DNA of 64,000 nt from contig NC_135724.1 of NCBI RefSeq assembly GCF_964656455.1, forward strand, positions 16,010,919 through 16,074,918, given 5' to 3'. This document shows positions 10,746 through 22,650 of this stretch, piece by piece. Source of the stretch: Halichoerus grypus (lineage: Eukaryota; Chordata; Mammalia; Carnivora; Phocidae). Under the pieces are notes generated by a model, which saw only the letters and a list, made by a program, of their open reading frames with translations, was not told the origin of the DNA and made no database searches. Position numbers and translations under genes: made by a program. Numbering within the stretch: position 1 is the first letter of the stretch; each line of letters begins with the position of its first letter.

Positions 10746-12183
10746 GATAGAGTCCATGCTCACTACGTATTTGCAAACTTACCTGCGTGCTGACATTCAC
10801 CTGTAACCCCCAAATCAATACTCATGGGGCTTTTGTGGTCATTCACAGACACGTACAGAATAGTGAGGCATGTGTCCTGATGTGCACATTCCCAGCCAAG
10901 GGGGATCGAGGGGACAGTCGGCCTTCTTTCCGCTCTCCTACTGTAAACAAAGTAGTCTTTTTTTGTGGTCTACTTGTGCCAAGTTTTCCACGGGTTTTTT
11001 TGTGCCTTTTGTAGGTGATTTCACTGTTTAAAATGGACCCCAAGGATCACGCTGTCTAGTGTTCCAAGGCCAAGGAGGCTGTGGTGAGCTTACAGAGAGG
11101 AGAAGCGCTGTCCAGGCTGTGGTTGTGACTTCATTGTTGACTAGTCAGCAATATTTATTAAAGAAGAGGTCTTTAAACAAACAGAACACAAGGTTATGTA
11201 GCAATCAGTTGACAAAATGTGACCAGATTCTTGCAGGAACGCAATGGTGTGTTTCCCCCAGGAACAGTGTATTTGCAAATTTAGTGTTTGCGGGCAACCT
11301 TACAGAACCTCACCATGGTAAATAATGAAAACTGCATGAGCCCCATTTCTTGGGGGGAAATTAAAGCTCTGAGAATTTCAGTGTCTGGCATCGAAGGAAA
11401 TAGCTTGTGAGTACAAGACCTAAAGCTTTCATTCAGCAAATATTTCCTGAGTCACTACCAGTCAGGCTCTGTGTACATTTTACTCTCCAGATCCTTAACC
11501 CCTGAGACAAATGGATGTGAACAAAGTGTCCTAACTTCTTCAGTAAGTTATTATAAACAAATAAGCTCAGTCACACACATCACCAAACTCCTTTTGAGCT
11601 AGACCAAAAATATTTACTGTGTGTTTTTGGTCTCCAATCTGCAGGTCCATAGAGACGCCTATTAGATGGCCGAGTTGTTTTTTTAAGTTGCAAAATTTTC
11701 CAGATGAATTCCACAATGGGAGTATGTTAGCAGTATATTGTTGGACCATCTCCAGGGAAAATAGCTTTGGTCAAGGGGAAAAAATACTAAAAAAAAGAAA
11801 AAAAAAAAAAAAACCATTCCATGATCATCAAGTCGTCATGGGAGGAATTAGTTTACAAAGATATATTTATTTATACATTTCCCCTTAGTCTGCCAGGTAT
11901 TGAGAGGTCTCGGGCAAAAAAGGGCATTTGTAAATCTGTGGTTAGCCTTTTGGCCATGGGATTATGAAGTTATTCTAATGAAAGACCAGTTCCAGCCGAT
12001 TATTTCCATGAATCTAATTCTCTCAGCTTTTCAGGAGGAATTTTTGGATGACTTAATATCATTTTTGAAAAACAAATTGGGTTGGGTTCTCATTTGTAGA
12101 GGCACAAAATGGGGACAGTCTTTGACTTAGGACGTTACTGTATAAATTTCCCTATGAAGGAAAAACATGTAAAGAACACATAG
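10746..12183. other. No gene; A-rich tract and a weak L2/MIR-like end
   Basis: Mostly unique. CATTCAGCAAATATTTCCTG at about 11425 resembles the antisense end of an L2/MIR element. An A-rich tract lies at 11789-11813. The frames of 60-89 codons are unsupported. Confidence 0.4.
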
Positions 12184-12199
12184 AAATGTCAAAGCTGAG

Positions 12200-12388
12200 G
12201 GCGCCTGGGTGGCTCAGTCGGTTAAGCGGCTGCCTTCGACTCAGGTCATGATCCCAGAGTCCTGGGATCGAGTCCCACATCGGGCTCCCTGCTCTGCGGG
12301 GAGCCTGCTTCTCCCTCTCCCTCTGCCTGCTTCTCTGCCTGCTTGTGTTCTCTACCTCTCTGTCAAATAAATCTTTTAAAAAAAAAAA
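12200..12388 (+). mobile_element. Can-SINE, sense, intact TSD
   Basis: A sense copy starting GGCGCCTGGGTGGCTCAGTC and ending CTCTGTCAAATAAATCTTTT-An. The 16-bp duplication AAATGTCAAAGCTGAG lies at 12184-12199 and 12389-12404, identical on both sides. Its body reads CTCTGCCTGCTTCTCTGCC, a subtype different from most copies in this window (CCCACTCCCCCTGCTTGTG). Confidence 0.95.
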
Positions 12389-12404
12389 AAATGTCAAAGC
12401 TGAG

Positions 12405-13518
12405 AACCTGTACGGTATTTATGTAGTGTGGTTTAAATAGTTAATATACACGAAATGTTTAATCTTAAGCTTGAAAAGCCTTTACCCTCTGCACCAGACA
12501 TACCCAGAATATTGCAAGGGGAATATTCTACAGAGAGTAATATCAGTGTTTAGGAATTGAAATGCAGTCCCTGAGACTATGTTAAACTTCAATTTTCCTT
12601 AGTAAAAAAAAAATGAAAATATGAAGATTCAGGCTCTCTATAGCAGTCAGTCTCTAACAGGCATATTTTTTCTCATGTGTTAGACTGAATGATCATTGCT
12701 TATTACTTAGGTTGGTTTATACTTTGTGTGTTTGTGAAAAGGTTCATGTTTCCAGGCAGGGGTGCAGCTAGGATGTAGCATGTTTTTGTTTGAATCAGGA
12801 AAAAACATCTCTTCCTCTAGGCTGATACATTGGGGTGGGCGGGTGCAAGCAGGCTGGATTTTGGCCCCGATTGCCTTTCCCCAGCTAGGGCCCATATGCA
12901 GGGCAAGGCTATACAACTGGACGTGGAAGTCCTGATTCCTGGAGTGGCCATCTGGAGAATAATCATGGGCCCTAAGAAACTACAGCATTGTGCATCACCG
13001 GCTCAGGACATAGCTGAAGAGGGAAGAGGACCATGTTTCACGGGGAGGTGCTGGGCATAAAGGGGCTCCCTGTCACAGAAACTTAGGACTGAAAAGATCT
13101 CTGTGCTCCGTTTTGTCTCCACAACCCTCTCATTTTACAGATGAGCAAACCATCTAGGCAGCTTTCATCCATGTGTTTGATCATGTAGCTCCTTGTTGGC
13201 CATGGGGAGAGTTTCTGCCTCAGTCCAGAGAAGGGACCTTCAGTTTCCTCTGTGTCCATATGACACAGCAGCAGGTCAGTGGGTGCTGTGGCCAGGCCCT
13301 GCCATGTTTCCTGGGACCCCGGCTCTCCAGAAATCCTGACATTGTGGTCGGGCACATCCCTAGCATGGTTCTGCCCTCTGGCTACACACTAGATGTGATG
13401 GATTTTGGTTCATGGCCGTTTTCATTCATTTCGGCATGCAGTGAATAGTCATTGCTAAAAATGCAACCAAATCACTTACTGAAACTCTGAAATGTTGGGA
13501 GTAAGTTTCTGCCTGCCC
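12405..13518. other. No gene; short MIR-like fragment
   Basis: Unique sequence apart from about 13080-13150, where TCATTTTACAGATGAGCAAA follows a 'lymph-node' of words typical of MIR-related elements. The frames of 69-91 codons here overlap on both strands and are not supported as genes. Confidence 0.35.
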
Positions 13519-13532
13519 ACCTCTCCATTTTT

Positions 13533-13727
13533 CTTTTTTTTTAAACATTTTATTTGAGAGAGCCGGAGCGTGCGAGCACATGAGCAGGGGGAGCGGCAGG
13601 CAGAGGGAGAGGGAGAAGCAGGCTTCCCGCTGAGCAGGGAGCCCGATGTGGGGCTCCATCCCAGGACCCCGGGATCATGACCTGAGCCGAAGGCAGACGC
13701 TTAACGACTGAGCCACCCAGGTGTCCC
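13533..13727 (-). mobile_element. Can-SINE, older/intermediate type
   Basis: Antisense element with body GAGAGAGCCGGAGCGTGCGA and GAGCAGGGGGAGCGGCAGG, ending GAGCCACCCAGGTGTCCC. It is flanked by an imperfect duplication: ACCTCTCCATTTTT on the left and ACCTCCCCCCATTTTT on the right. Confidence 0.9.
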
Positions 13728-13741
13728 TTACCTCCCCCCAT

Positions 13742-14325
13742 TTTTAAATGACTTTTTTGGTGGCGCTGAACAGAAAGCACGAAGGGAGTACTTTCGAGAA
13801 TTAGTTGGTTATTCGAAAGCCACGTGAGAAATCTGGTGTTAGGTTTAACAGTGCCCGTACCGGCTTCTCCTGTTCCAAGTTGGCTCCTGTTTAAAAGAAC
13901 CTAACCCTATTTTTTAAACCTTAACATATTAAGAGCATTTATGGAATGTGCTCCAAGTTCAGGGTGGGAGGCCCCATTTCCTTATAAAATTTCTCCAGTA
14001 ACCTAATCCTCGGTGTTTACATGGAACCTTTCTCCAAGGAGATCAGAGTACTTGGGGCTCCGTCACGACCCCTGCCAGCTCCGTAATGTGGGGCCGGGGG
14101 GGGAGGCGTGTGGAGGAATGCATTGTGGCACGCTTGGGCTCGGCTGGCTTTCCTTTTCCATTTTTAAAAGCTGATTACTTGTGGCGTTACAGGCACTGAT
14201 TTGGTGCTGGTGGAAAGATCAGCTGGCTGAGCCTTTCTGATGCTGCGGCGCTGAGCATCACCTCGCCTTCCCGTGGAGCGTGATTGCTTACAATGAAGGG
14301 GAGGTGGTGTCAGGTGACCTGAACT
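13742..14325. other. No gene recognised
   Basis: Unique sequence. The part from about 14030 to 14300 is fairly GC- and CpG-rich and contains a run GGGGCCGGGGGGGG. No frame or RNA gene is recognisable. Confidence 0.4.
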
Positions 14326-14550
14326 GGGTCCTTATGACATGGCTGGGTGCCATCGTAGGCTCCCTGTGTCTTACCCTACTGAATCCTCCCAGCAGCCGTA
14401 TGAGAGAAGTAGCGTGGGTATCCCCATTTTACAGATGAGTAAACCGTGACCGGGAACTCGGATACCCTGCCCAAGGTCACTCAGCGTATGTGCCTCAGAG
14501 TAGTTTCAAAATTGGGCCATCTACCTTCACAGCCCCCAGCGCTTAGCTTC
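14326..14550 (-). mobile_element. MIR SINE, antisense
   Basis: Antisense MIR words in order: GCTGGGTGCCATCGTAGGC, AATCCTCCCAGCAGCCGTAT, TATCCCCATTTTACAGATGA and CTGCCCAAGGTCACTCAGC. This is an ancient mammalian tRNA-derived SINE, non-coding. Confidence 0.75.
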
Positions 14551-16567
14551 TCTGGTGTATTGTGTTCAGTAGGTCTGATGTGGCCCTTCTACAACCAAGC
14601 TGTGTATGGCCTTTAACATAGTTCTTCATCAGACTTTTTTTTTAAAACATTGTAATTTTACAACAGATTATATTAAGCTCGTAGGTTGGTGTCACTAACC
14701 ATCTTGAAACTCTGATAACCCGTAAGAGTCCGTGAAGGCAATCCTTCCTGTTGAGGAGAAGTCCCAAGTTTGGTGTCCATTGTCTGGGAGGCCAGTGGCG
14801 ATGCAGTGCCCTGCCCCAGTCAGGTAGGATGCAGATGGAGGAATGACCTTTGTCTTGGGCTTTCTATTCTGTCCTCCTCCCTTTTAGAGCTGCTCAGTTC
14901 TTTGTGTTGCCTGGCTGTTCACTCCTCGCTGCGGAGCTGCCTCTCCCGTCCCAGGCGTGCCTCGAACCTCTCACTCCTTCCCTTCCACTCACCTACAGAC
15001 CTGTCTCAGGTCTCGTTGCCTGGATGCTTTGCTGGGTAGCTTGGCTACATCCAAACCACTTTGTGTTGCAACATAGGTAAGAGATTGGTGGCTTTTGGAG
15101 GTCTTTCGTGTCTACACAGGACTGCTGGAGATAACGGGACCGAGGAACAGAAAGGCTCAAGGTAGAATTTCAGGCTGTGAAGGACGAGGGGTGGAGATAT
15201 TTTGGGGTGCTGGCCTGTCCCTGCCCTCTAGGTGCCCTCTGTGAAGCCAGTAAACCACAGGAGATCCTAGATCCGTCTTCCCAGCTCTAGTAGTTTCCCC
15301 TCCCTTTCAGGGTCTCTGGGCTTGGCTGACGGCAAATTACAGTGGCCTCCGCGTGCAGAAGCGTGCAGAGAGAGCGCCTTTTTGGGCCTTCTCCACTGCA
15401 AGACTTAGCAGTATCAAGTAATGCTGAACCCACAGTAGTTTCTGTGCTGGAGGAAGCCTGTGACATTAGCATTTGGTGTATGAGAAACTTTGTTCTTCGG
15501 ACGAAATAATAAGCCTTCTGTTTACAACTCCATCACTAAAAATGCCGACCTCTTAAAATATATTAGTTAACCAGACAATTGCCCACTAGATACACATGCG
15601 AATAATTGGGCCCAGATGCCATTCCTGACCATCAAGAGCAAAAACTAAATGGCCTGGAATTCATGTTCTCTGAGCAGTGTCCCTAAATTCTCCCTTTGTA
15701 AAACCAATTTAAAGCCATGGCTCACTGGAAGGTAAATTAACCTCCTTCCCTATATTGCAAACTAGCAATTACCAAATACCCGAGAAAATAATTCAGTGTT
15801 AAAGTAGTTGCTCTCCTAAGATTTAATGTAACTTAAAATACTCTTTTAAACATTCTACAGTAAAATGAGCCACAATCACGAATGTTTTGTAGGGCTTTAA
15901 AAAATCCTTCTCTACTATATAAAAATAGTACAAAATACAATTGGCTTGCCTTTTTCATTAAGTATGAGAGAATTTCAGTGAACTGTTGTGCCCTCTGAAA
16001 TCCTACCCCATCTTACTGAGATGAACACTTTTCTTTGATTCACTTGAAATGGACCTGCTCATTGAAAATCTAATTGTAAAATTATAGTGTGCAAGTTCAC
16101 TTCTGTGGGAATGGTCCTCTGTTTTGGGTGTTTTTTTTTTTTTTGTTTTGTTTTTTTTTTTAAGACTCCAAAGCAGAAATTATATTTAGGATACCTCATT
16201 GTCCCTGCCTTTTCCTCCTACCACTCTCTCATGTTCTATAATCCTGCATACCACATTCCAAGTAGAGTCAACATTTGGAATAAATCACCAGACCAGATTG
16301 CTTACAGGTTTGTGAAAACCTCGCAGACTTGCTATCAGGCTTCATAAAAAAAGTGAATGTGGGTTCTTTGCGTTCTGAGTGATGTGTGTGTGCTTGGTGT
16401 GTTCAGATGGCACTTGAATGTCTGCTGGCTGAGTGGCAGCCCTGGGGAGCCATGCACAGCAGTCTGTTGTGAAGATGGGTTCTGGCCAGTGACTGTGGCC
16501 GGTGGGCTCTCTACAGCCCCTGGGCCTTTTGGGGGTTGTTTTGACTCCAAGGAATCCTGTTCTGTCT
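14551..16567. other. No gene; poly-T tract
   Basis: Unique sequence. 16131-16161 is a T-rich tract interrupted by two short G-containing breaks and could be a length-variable microsatellite. Chance frames at 14770-15080 overlap in two phases without similarity. I see no exon. Confidence 0.45.
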
Positions 16568-16785
16568 CGGGTTGGCAAACGGTTCATCTGCTGAATCTGG
16601 GTTCTGTGTGGTTGGTTTTTTTTTTTTTTAATAGTTTTATTGGAACATAACCATGAGCATTTCTTTACATGTTTATGGTTGCTTTCTTGCTACAAAGGCA
16701 GAATTGAGTAGTTGTGAGAGACTGAATGGCCCATAAAGCCTAAAAGATTTAGTATCTGGCCCTTTACTGAAAAGTTGCCAAGAGA
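16568..16785 (+). mobile_element. hAT-Charlie MER1-type DNA transposon remnant
   Basis: GGGTTGGCAAACGGTTCATC, TTTTATTGGAACATAACCAT, GCAGAATTGAGTAGTTGTGA, ATGGCCCATAAAGCCTAAAA and TATCTGGCCCTTTACTGAAA follow the order of the non-autonomous MER1-type element. It is non-coding and old. Its T-rich centre (about 16616-16631) is expanded compared with what I remember. Confidence 0.65.
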
Positions 16786-16846
16786 CGTTAAAAAACCAAT
16801 TGGATATAACAAGTCCTTGAAGCTTGTCTCCTTATGGAAAGGTCAT

Positions 16847-16863
16847 CCCCCACCCACCCACCC
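16847..16863 (-). repeat. C-run motif, predicted G-quadruplex on minus strand
   Basis: CCCCCACCCACCCACCC gives four G-runs separated by single bases on the minus strand, matching the G3N1-7 quadruplex rule. It is short and has no gene next to it. Confidence 0.5.
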
Positions 16864-17029
16864 ATTGCTCTCGATGGGTGACCAGTCTTACAGAGCCGTG
16901 CTTGGTGACTGGCTCTCCTGTGGACCTATGGCCATAGACTTTGTCCTTAGATTTCTATGTTGAATAGAGCCCAGCAATATTAGTCACAAACTAACATTAT
17001 CTAAAAGCGGGGAAGTGAATTTTAGAACC

Positions 17030-17200
17030 AGAAGAGACCCAGCCCTCGTGGTCAAAGCTCCCTTTTTGTTTGGATGACAGTGTCCAGATTCCAAGAGGCT
17101 GAGGGACTGCCCGAGGTCCCACGTCCAGGTGGTGACTGTCAGGATCTACCCTGGGTCTCCTGGCCCTTGTTCCAGTTGTCTTCCCACAAATACCACGTTG
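17030..17200 (-). mobile_element. MIR-like remnant
   Basis: Words such as GAACCAGAAGAGACCCAG, CCAAGAGGCTGAGGGACTGC and CGAGGTCCCACGTCCAGG resemble old MIR-class repeats (gaggcccagagaggtaagtgactt...aaggtcacacag). The family is not certain. Confidence 0.4.
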
Positions 17201-17421
17201 CTGCCATGCACGTGCCCAGACAGAACCCGGGCTGTGTAACCCCAGGTGTCATGTGAACATTTCATTTCTGCTCCATGTGCCTTTATACCAGGTTGGCGAG
17301 AAAGAAATGATTTGTGCTCAGAAGGACAAGCAACAATCCTGTTCGTGCTGGGTAGGCATAGTCTTTTCCTTCACTGTTTATCAGATCAGTCCTCAGCCAT
17401 CAAACAGAATGGAACCTCTTT

Positions 17422-17627
17422 TTTCTTTTCTTTTTTTTTTTTTTAAAGATTTTAATTTGACAGAGACAGAGATTGCGAGAGCAGGAGCACAAGCAGGGGG
17501 AGTGGGAGAGGGAGAAGCAGGCTTCCCACTGAGCAGGGAGCCCGACGCGGGGCTGGATCCCAGGACCCTGGGATCATCACCCGAGCCGAAGGCAGACGCT
17601 TAACGACTGAGCCACCCAGGCGCCCTG
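17422..17627 (-). mobile_element. Can-SINE, young type, intact TSD
   Basis: Antisense copy from the T-run/AAAGATTTTAATTTGACAG to GAGCCACCCAGGCGCCC. The duplication GAATGGAACCTCTTT lies at 17407-17421 and 17628-17642. The 116-codon frame across it is a repeat artefact. Confidence 0.95.
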
Positions 17628-17642
17628 GAATGGAACCTCTTT

Positions 17643-18089
17643 AACTCTTCTATCAGTAATTATAATTCTAACCATTTTTTTTTTCTAGCCTCATTTTAAA
17701 CCATCAAATTATGCTGCTTTCTCTTTGTACTATTTTAGCAATGCTGAAAGCCTTCTGACTGCCTAGATAACCTCTGGAATCAGCAATTTTATGTATTAAT
17801 GTTCCTGATGGAGATGTTTTTGCTTATGTGTATTTTAAGTTTGTAAGTTTTTGTAAATGACATGACAGTCCTCAATCCACTTCTGATAGGATTCCCTATT
17901 TTCTCATCAGAAGGATCAGTAGTTGGATAGTAACTAATATTTACACTTTTGATTTTTGAATTCTAAGATTAGCCCCGTGGAAAGCAGTGCTATGGGGGTG
18001 TTCCCAATTTTTTCCACCCTTCACTGTCCACGTGGGATCCCTTACTCCATTGGGAACGTAAAGCAGCATTAATGTTGAGAATGAATTTT
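17643..18089. other. No gene recognised
   Basis: AT-rich unique sequence with no readable frame or repeat. Confidence 0.45.
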
Positions 18090-18245
18090 GGGGCTTATGG
18101 GATGACCTTGGGTAATCTTCTTAACTTCTCTGAGCTTTAGATTCCTTATCTATGAAGTAGAACTAATGTACTAATAGGATTGCTGTGAGGGAAAAATTGG
18201 CAGAATGAAAAGTGTAGTACTGCGTTTAACATAGTGCTTACCTTC
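18090..18245 (+). mobile_element. MIR SINE, sense
   Basis: GATGACCTTGGGTAATCTTC, TTAACTTCTCTGAGCTTTAG, TTCCTTATCTATGAAGTAGA and GGATTGCTGTGAGGGAAAAA follow the MIR core order. Confidence 0.75.
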
Positions 18246-19660
18246 CGAGTAGAAGCTTTTAAAGCTGTGTGATTTGTTAAATCATTTTCTGTTCAGATAA
18301 AATGATGCCTCAAATATATTGGTTTTATTAAGCAGCTGGACTTAAAAAGACCAGACTGCATTTCCCTTAAATTGGGTGTGAGAGTTTTGGTGTTCAGCTC
18401 CTTCCCTGAAGGAGTGACCCTCGGCTATGTTCAGGGTGTCTGAGAGGCCTAGTCTGGTTCTTACCTGGGCTCCCTGGGGACAGGAGGGATGGTTGCCAGT
18501 TCTGCCGGGGTTGGAAGGTAAGAACGAGGTCATTCTTTGAGCATGATGGAGGAAAGGATAAGAGGTTAGTGGGAATGTTTTGTCCAGGCTTATGCCACAA
18601 ACCTACATGATGATTTTTGTGGAATGTAGGGGGAAAGGGGCTGAGAAGTGAAATGGTGAGAGCAGTCCGACCCCTCCTCCTTTTCAGAGTCTTCTATAAA
18701 ATCACCTTTGCAGTGGGGCTGCGTCAAACCATACTGGAACTGAAATTCCTTCAAGTGGAGAAATGGCTTTCTCGCTTGGTTCCAACTCAGAATGGGATGG
18801 GAGTGGTAACCTCCTCTTTTTCCTTTCTTTACCCCATTGTCACAAAAATTATTTCTATAGACCTAAGCTTTATTCAGAGCTGTAGCATTTTATTCTGGGC
18901 TATAGACTTTGCATTTTAAAGTCATAAAGGGAGTCGTTCGTGTGTTGCCTTTGCTGATCATTGAAAAGATGCAGAACGAGCCTAATTGTCCTTCAGGCTT
19001 GCTAGACCCCTGCCTACACAACAGACCCATTGCTGATGATTGGCAGCACCTGTTGCCGGTCAGATTCAGCTGGGGTCCTTGTCACTTGTTCCCCCATCAG
19101 TGATTGAAGAGGCCTGAATTGTCCTTGATTCTTGAATTCCAAGGTTGAGACTCCTGGGAAAGACGTATTCTAAAATGATAGTCCTGGCTTTTCCCCTTGT
19201 TTTCCCAGAGCTGAAATTTACGTGAATGACAGGAGGGAGTCCTCTGCCCTGGTCTCGAGTCTGAAGGCACACAGTGATGCCCTTAGCTGTGCTGTGTAAA
19301 TTGTGCACTTCCCACCCCTCCCTTTCTCCCTGAGGGTCTTGCCTAGAAAACTGTTCCTACAGCTGCAGAAGATTAATTTGGTTCCTGTCAATCACTCCAT
19401 CTCAGGAAAGATCCTTGCTAAGATATGCCGAGCCATAGCTAACAGATTATTTGATTCTCAGAAAAAAATGAACAGTGCAGAGAAATCTCGAGTTAGGTCT
19501 AGGAATGACTGCCAGAAAGTCATCACTTACAGACAGAACTCTCAGCTCAGCCTAAAGGGAAAAAGGGCACTTAGCATGCACTCTCGGCAATACCTGTCCC
19601 AAAAAGGTAGTGGTAGGTTTTCACTAGAATTGCTGTTTTGTTTCCTAGCAATGCAGTATG
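18246..19660. other. No gene recognised
   Basis: Unique sequence. Frames of 100 codons (18617-18919) and 121 codons (19303-19668) show no recognisable domain. Their codons look unselected, and no splice context supports them. Confidence 0.4.
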
Positions 19661-19673
19661 TACACTAGTTTTT

Positions 19674-20074
19674 TTTGTTTTTTTTGTATTTTGTTTTTGG
19701 TGGGGGGGGGTTGGTGACAGGGTGTGGAGAGGGAGAGAGAATCTTTTTTTTTTTTCCCAAAGATTTTATTTATTTGACAGAGACAGCGAGAGAGGGAACA
19801 CAAGCAGGGGGAGTGGGAGAGGGAGAAGCAGGCTTCCTGCCGAGCAGGGAGCCCGATGCGGGGCTCGATCCCAGCACCCTGGGATCATGACCTGAGCCGA
19901 AGGCAGACGCTTAACGACTGAGCCACCCAGGTGCCCCGAGGGAGAGAGAATCTTAAGGAGGCTCCATGCCCAGCGCAGAGCCCTACTCAGGGCTCATTCT
20001 CACGACCCTGAGATCATGACCTGAGCCGAAATCAAGAGTCGGATGCTTAACCGACTGAGCCACCCAGGAGCTCC
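19674..20074 (-). mobile_element. Old-type Can-SINE split by a younger one
   Basis: The old SINE's tail half is 19674-19728 and its head half is about 19955-20074. The right half reads AGGCTCCATGCCCAGCGCAG, CGACCCTGAGATCATGACCT, GAAATCAAGAGTCGGATGCT and GAGCCACCCAGGAGCTCC, the older carnivoran subtype. Its own duplication TACACTAGTTTTT / TACACTGGTTTTT lies at 19661-19673 and 20075-20087. The younger SINE 19746-19937 lies inside it. Confidence 0.85.
19746..19937 (-). mobile_element. Young Can-SINE nested in the old one
   Basis: Young-type antisense copy (GACAGAGACAGCGAGAGAGG ... GAGCCACCCAGGTGCCCC). It has a perfect 17-bp duplication GAGGGAGAGAGAATCTT at 19729-19745 and 19938-19954. The duplication consists of the old SINE's own sequence, which proves the order of insertion. 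Confidence 0.95.
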
Positions 20075-20087
20075 TACACTGGTTTTT

Positions 20088-21612
20088 GAGTATCTGCAGC
20101 CAGCCCCAGTGCTTGCAGCTCATTTTTTAGATTTGCTTGGTTGTCCAAAGGCGAGTTATCTAAATAGCCTGAGTGTTTACCCCCTTGGACACAGTGCAGT
20201 TGGTGGGATCCTAGGTCCTTTTCTTTCTGTAGCCTGGGTTTGACCTCTGGAGAAATGGAGTAGGGTAAAAAATCACGATCTGGGGTGAGGTTAAAAAAAA
20301 CCCACACGATATTCAGATTCATTCACTGTCCGTGCCCTGTAAATAGTCCGTTCTTGGAAAATTCACCTTGCCCCTTATGTGCTGTAGTTTCTCAAGCTGT
20401 GCTAGAGTCTTTTTCTCCAGGTTCTGTGGCGGCTCCGGCCACGGGAAGGGAATCTTTGTTTCCTTACATTTCATTTGTCCCTGCTGCTTGTCAGCCACTG
20501 AACGGCTAACTCTACTTCTGACTACAGTTACTTTCCCAGGTGAGGTTTGGGTGCAGAGATGGAAACATGCTTTCAAGTGGGACCTGCCTGGTGTGGGAAC
20601 CAGGAACTCCTAAGAAACAATTAAGATGCTCAGGAGCCAAGAGGAGTGACTGTAAGATCCAAGCAGAGAGTGGGCTAGAGGGAGAAGTGTGGTTCTGGAA
20701 TGTTTGGGGAGCTTTCCCAGGGCATCAGAAATGCTTGAACATTCAAATTCCAGCTGGGATAATAACTTCAGAGGAAATTGCACTTAACACGTAAGCTAGT
20801 GAAGTTTTCTCTGAGAAGATTATCCCTTACACTAAAAGGATTAGGCACCTTTTAATGTGTCCGAGGCTTTCTGAACCAGATCACATTAGGAGGTTTCCCA
20901 GGGCATGATAAAAGTTGAAGGCAACAGGAGGTTAAATGTCATTCACTTGTAGGAACCTGGGGAGGAAAGGGGTCACCCTGCAGAGATGTGGAGCCTTTTT
21001 TTTTGTTTGTTTGGAGAGCTGGGCCTCTGCTCTGTGGGTGCGCTGTGCTTGGTCCCTCCCCATCCCACTGAGCGTGGGGTCCAGGCCGAGGTGGACGGTG
21101 GAGACTAGCCTAGGCCCCTGTGCATCAGTTTGTGGTGTTCTTTAATTGGGTTCTCTTAGATAATTCCATGTGAATTATTTTTGCTGTGTGCCAGAAGCTT
21201 TTCTCTGAGAAGTATTCCATGGATTCTGCTATATTTCAAATCTTCTCTATGGTCCTGAAGCTGGGATACCCATACAGAGGAAGAGGATTACAGAGGTGGC
21301 TCCCCAGCAGGGTAACCAAGGCTCGTAGCCCCCGCCCAAACTGTTATCAAAGCATGGGGACAGAGCCTGCCTGAGCCCCTCCCCTCTCCCGTGTTCTCTT
21401 TGAAGCCACCCCTTTCCTGGGCCTTTCCTCCCATCTAATGGAGCTCTGAGCTCCTTGACAGTGGCCTTGGCTTGGTCACTCTGGAGTAGTGGTCCCTGCC
21501 CCGTACACGTGCTCTGTGAAGGTTTAGGTTTATGACCCCTTTCTCTCTCCCCACCCCCACACCCAGTTTTAGTGACCAAGGAATGGGTGCTTGTTCCATT
21601 AAAACTGAACAG
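20088..21612. other. No gene recognised
   Basis: Unique sequence. Overlapping frames on both strands (62-110 codons) lack any recognisable family. None has a convincing start or splice context. Confidence 0.4.
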
Positions 21613-21830
21613 TAGCTGAGGTGGTTGAAAGACTGTACTTTGGAATCAGCAAGACATAGATTGAATCCAGACTCTACGACTCCCTGGTTATGGGGGCAGT
21701 GGGACCCCTCAGCCTCTCAGAGGCCCAGTTTCCCCATCTGTAAAATGATTGAGGATGAAATAAGCAAATGTGTGTACAAGGCCTGACATGTGTTATTGAA
21801 GTGCTCTATTAATAGTAGCTACTACTTCCC
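21613..21830 (+). mobile_element. MIR SINE, nearly full length, sense
   Basis: GTACTTTGGAATCAGCAAGA, GATTGAATCCAGACTCTACG, CCAGTTTCCCCATCTGTAAA, ATGATTGAGGATGAAATAAG and GAAGTGCTCTATTAATAGTA follow the MIR order from the tRNA-derived head to the tail. Confidence 0.85.
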
Positions 21831-22219
21831 ATAAAGTGTTAACTTACAGATGACGCATTTCAGTAAAGGGAAGGAGGGCTGAGTGTGGACTGTCTTGCGT
21901 TGCATTGTATCAGTGGTTGAACAGAGACCTTGCCTCTGGCCGAACTGTGGAGAGTATTTTCTTGGCTCACACAGCTGACTGAGGAGGTCCTCATAGCGAC
22001 TGCAGGGGCTGAGCCCAGAGGCACGACCAGCCAGGTTCAAAGGGGCAGTGCACAGATCTCCCAATAGCCACGCTTCTCCACAGGATACGGGAAGGGATGG
22101 AAGTTTCCTGAAGCCTCTCGTGTCTTAGTAACTAAACAGTAATAGTGTGCTGTACTTCATGAGATGCTTCCTATCTACTCTTAGAAATACACATAGACTT
22201 TTATAAACAGTTTTGATGG

Positions 22220-22650
22220 ACCACTTTGAATTGGGGTGTGGATGAAACAGGAGAAAGTATAGACTTCCAGTTATAAAACGTCATGGGGATGTAATCTATA
22301 GCATGGTGACTACAATTAATACTGTACTCTAGGGGTGCCCTGCTGGCTCAGTCAAGAAGAGCATACAACTCCTGATCTTGGGGTCATGAGTTCGAGTCCA
22401 CATTGGGTACTGTAGATTACTAAAAAATAACAAAACCCCCAAAAAACAAAAACTTAAAAAGATAATACTGTATTACATATTTGAAAGTTGCTAAGAGTAG
22501 ATCTTAAAAGTTACCACAAGAAAATTCTGTAACTATGGTAGTGGGTATAAACTAGATTTTGATCATTTTGCAGTATATATAAATATCAAGTCATTGTTTT
22601 ACACCTGAAACTAATATGTGTCAATTATACCCAATAAAACAAATCTAAAG
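22220..22650 (+). mobile_element. L1 3' UTR, sense, interrupted by a SINE
   Basis: Classic L1MA-like 3' UTR words: GACTTCCAGTTATAAAACGT, GGGGATGTAATCTATAGCAT, GGTGACTACAATTAATACTG, GAAAGTTGCTAAGAGTAGAT, AACTATGGTAGTGGGTATAA and ACACCTGAAACTAATATGTG. A short Can-SINE (22332-22462) is inserted in it. It has no ORF. Confidence 0.85.
22332..22462 (+). mobile_element. Short old Can-SINE (tRNA-like head only)
   Basis: GGGGTGCCCTGCTGGCTCAG, then AAGAGCATACAACTCCTGAT, CTTGGGGTCATGAGTTCGAG and an A-rich tail. The head keeps recognisable tRNA-like A- and B-box positions (GTTCGAGTCC) without the CT-rich body of the longer subtypes. A short repeat TAATACTGTA lies at 22317-22326 and 22463-22472. Confidence 0.8.

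Noticed and set aside
22332..22462. Possible tRNA gene
   Set aside because: The tRNA-like A- and B-box wording belongs to a short Can-SINE head; there is no cloverleaf 3' half and an A-rich tail follows.
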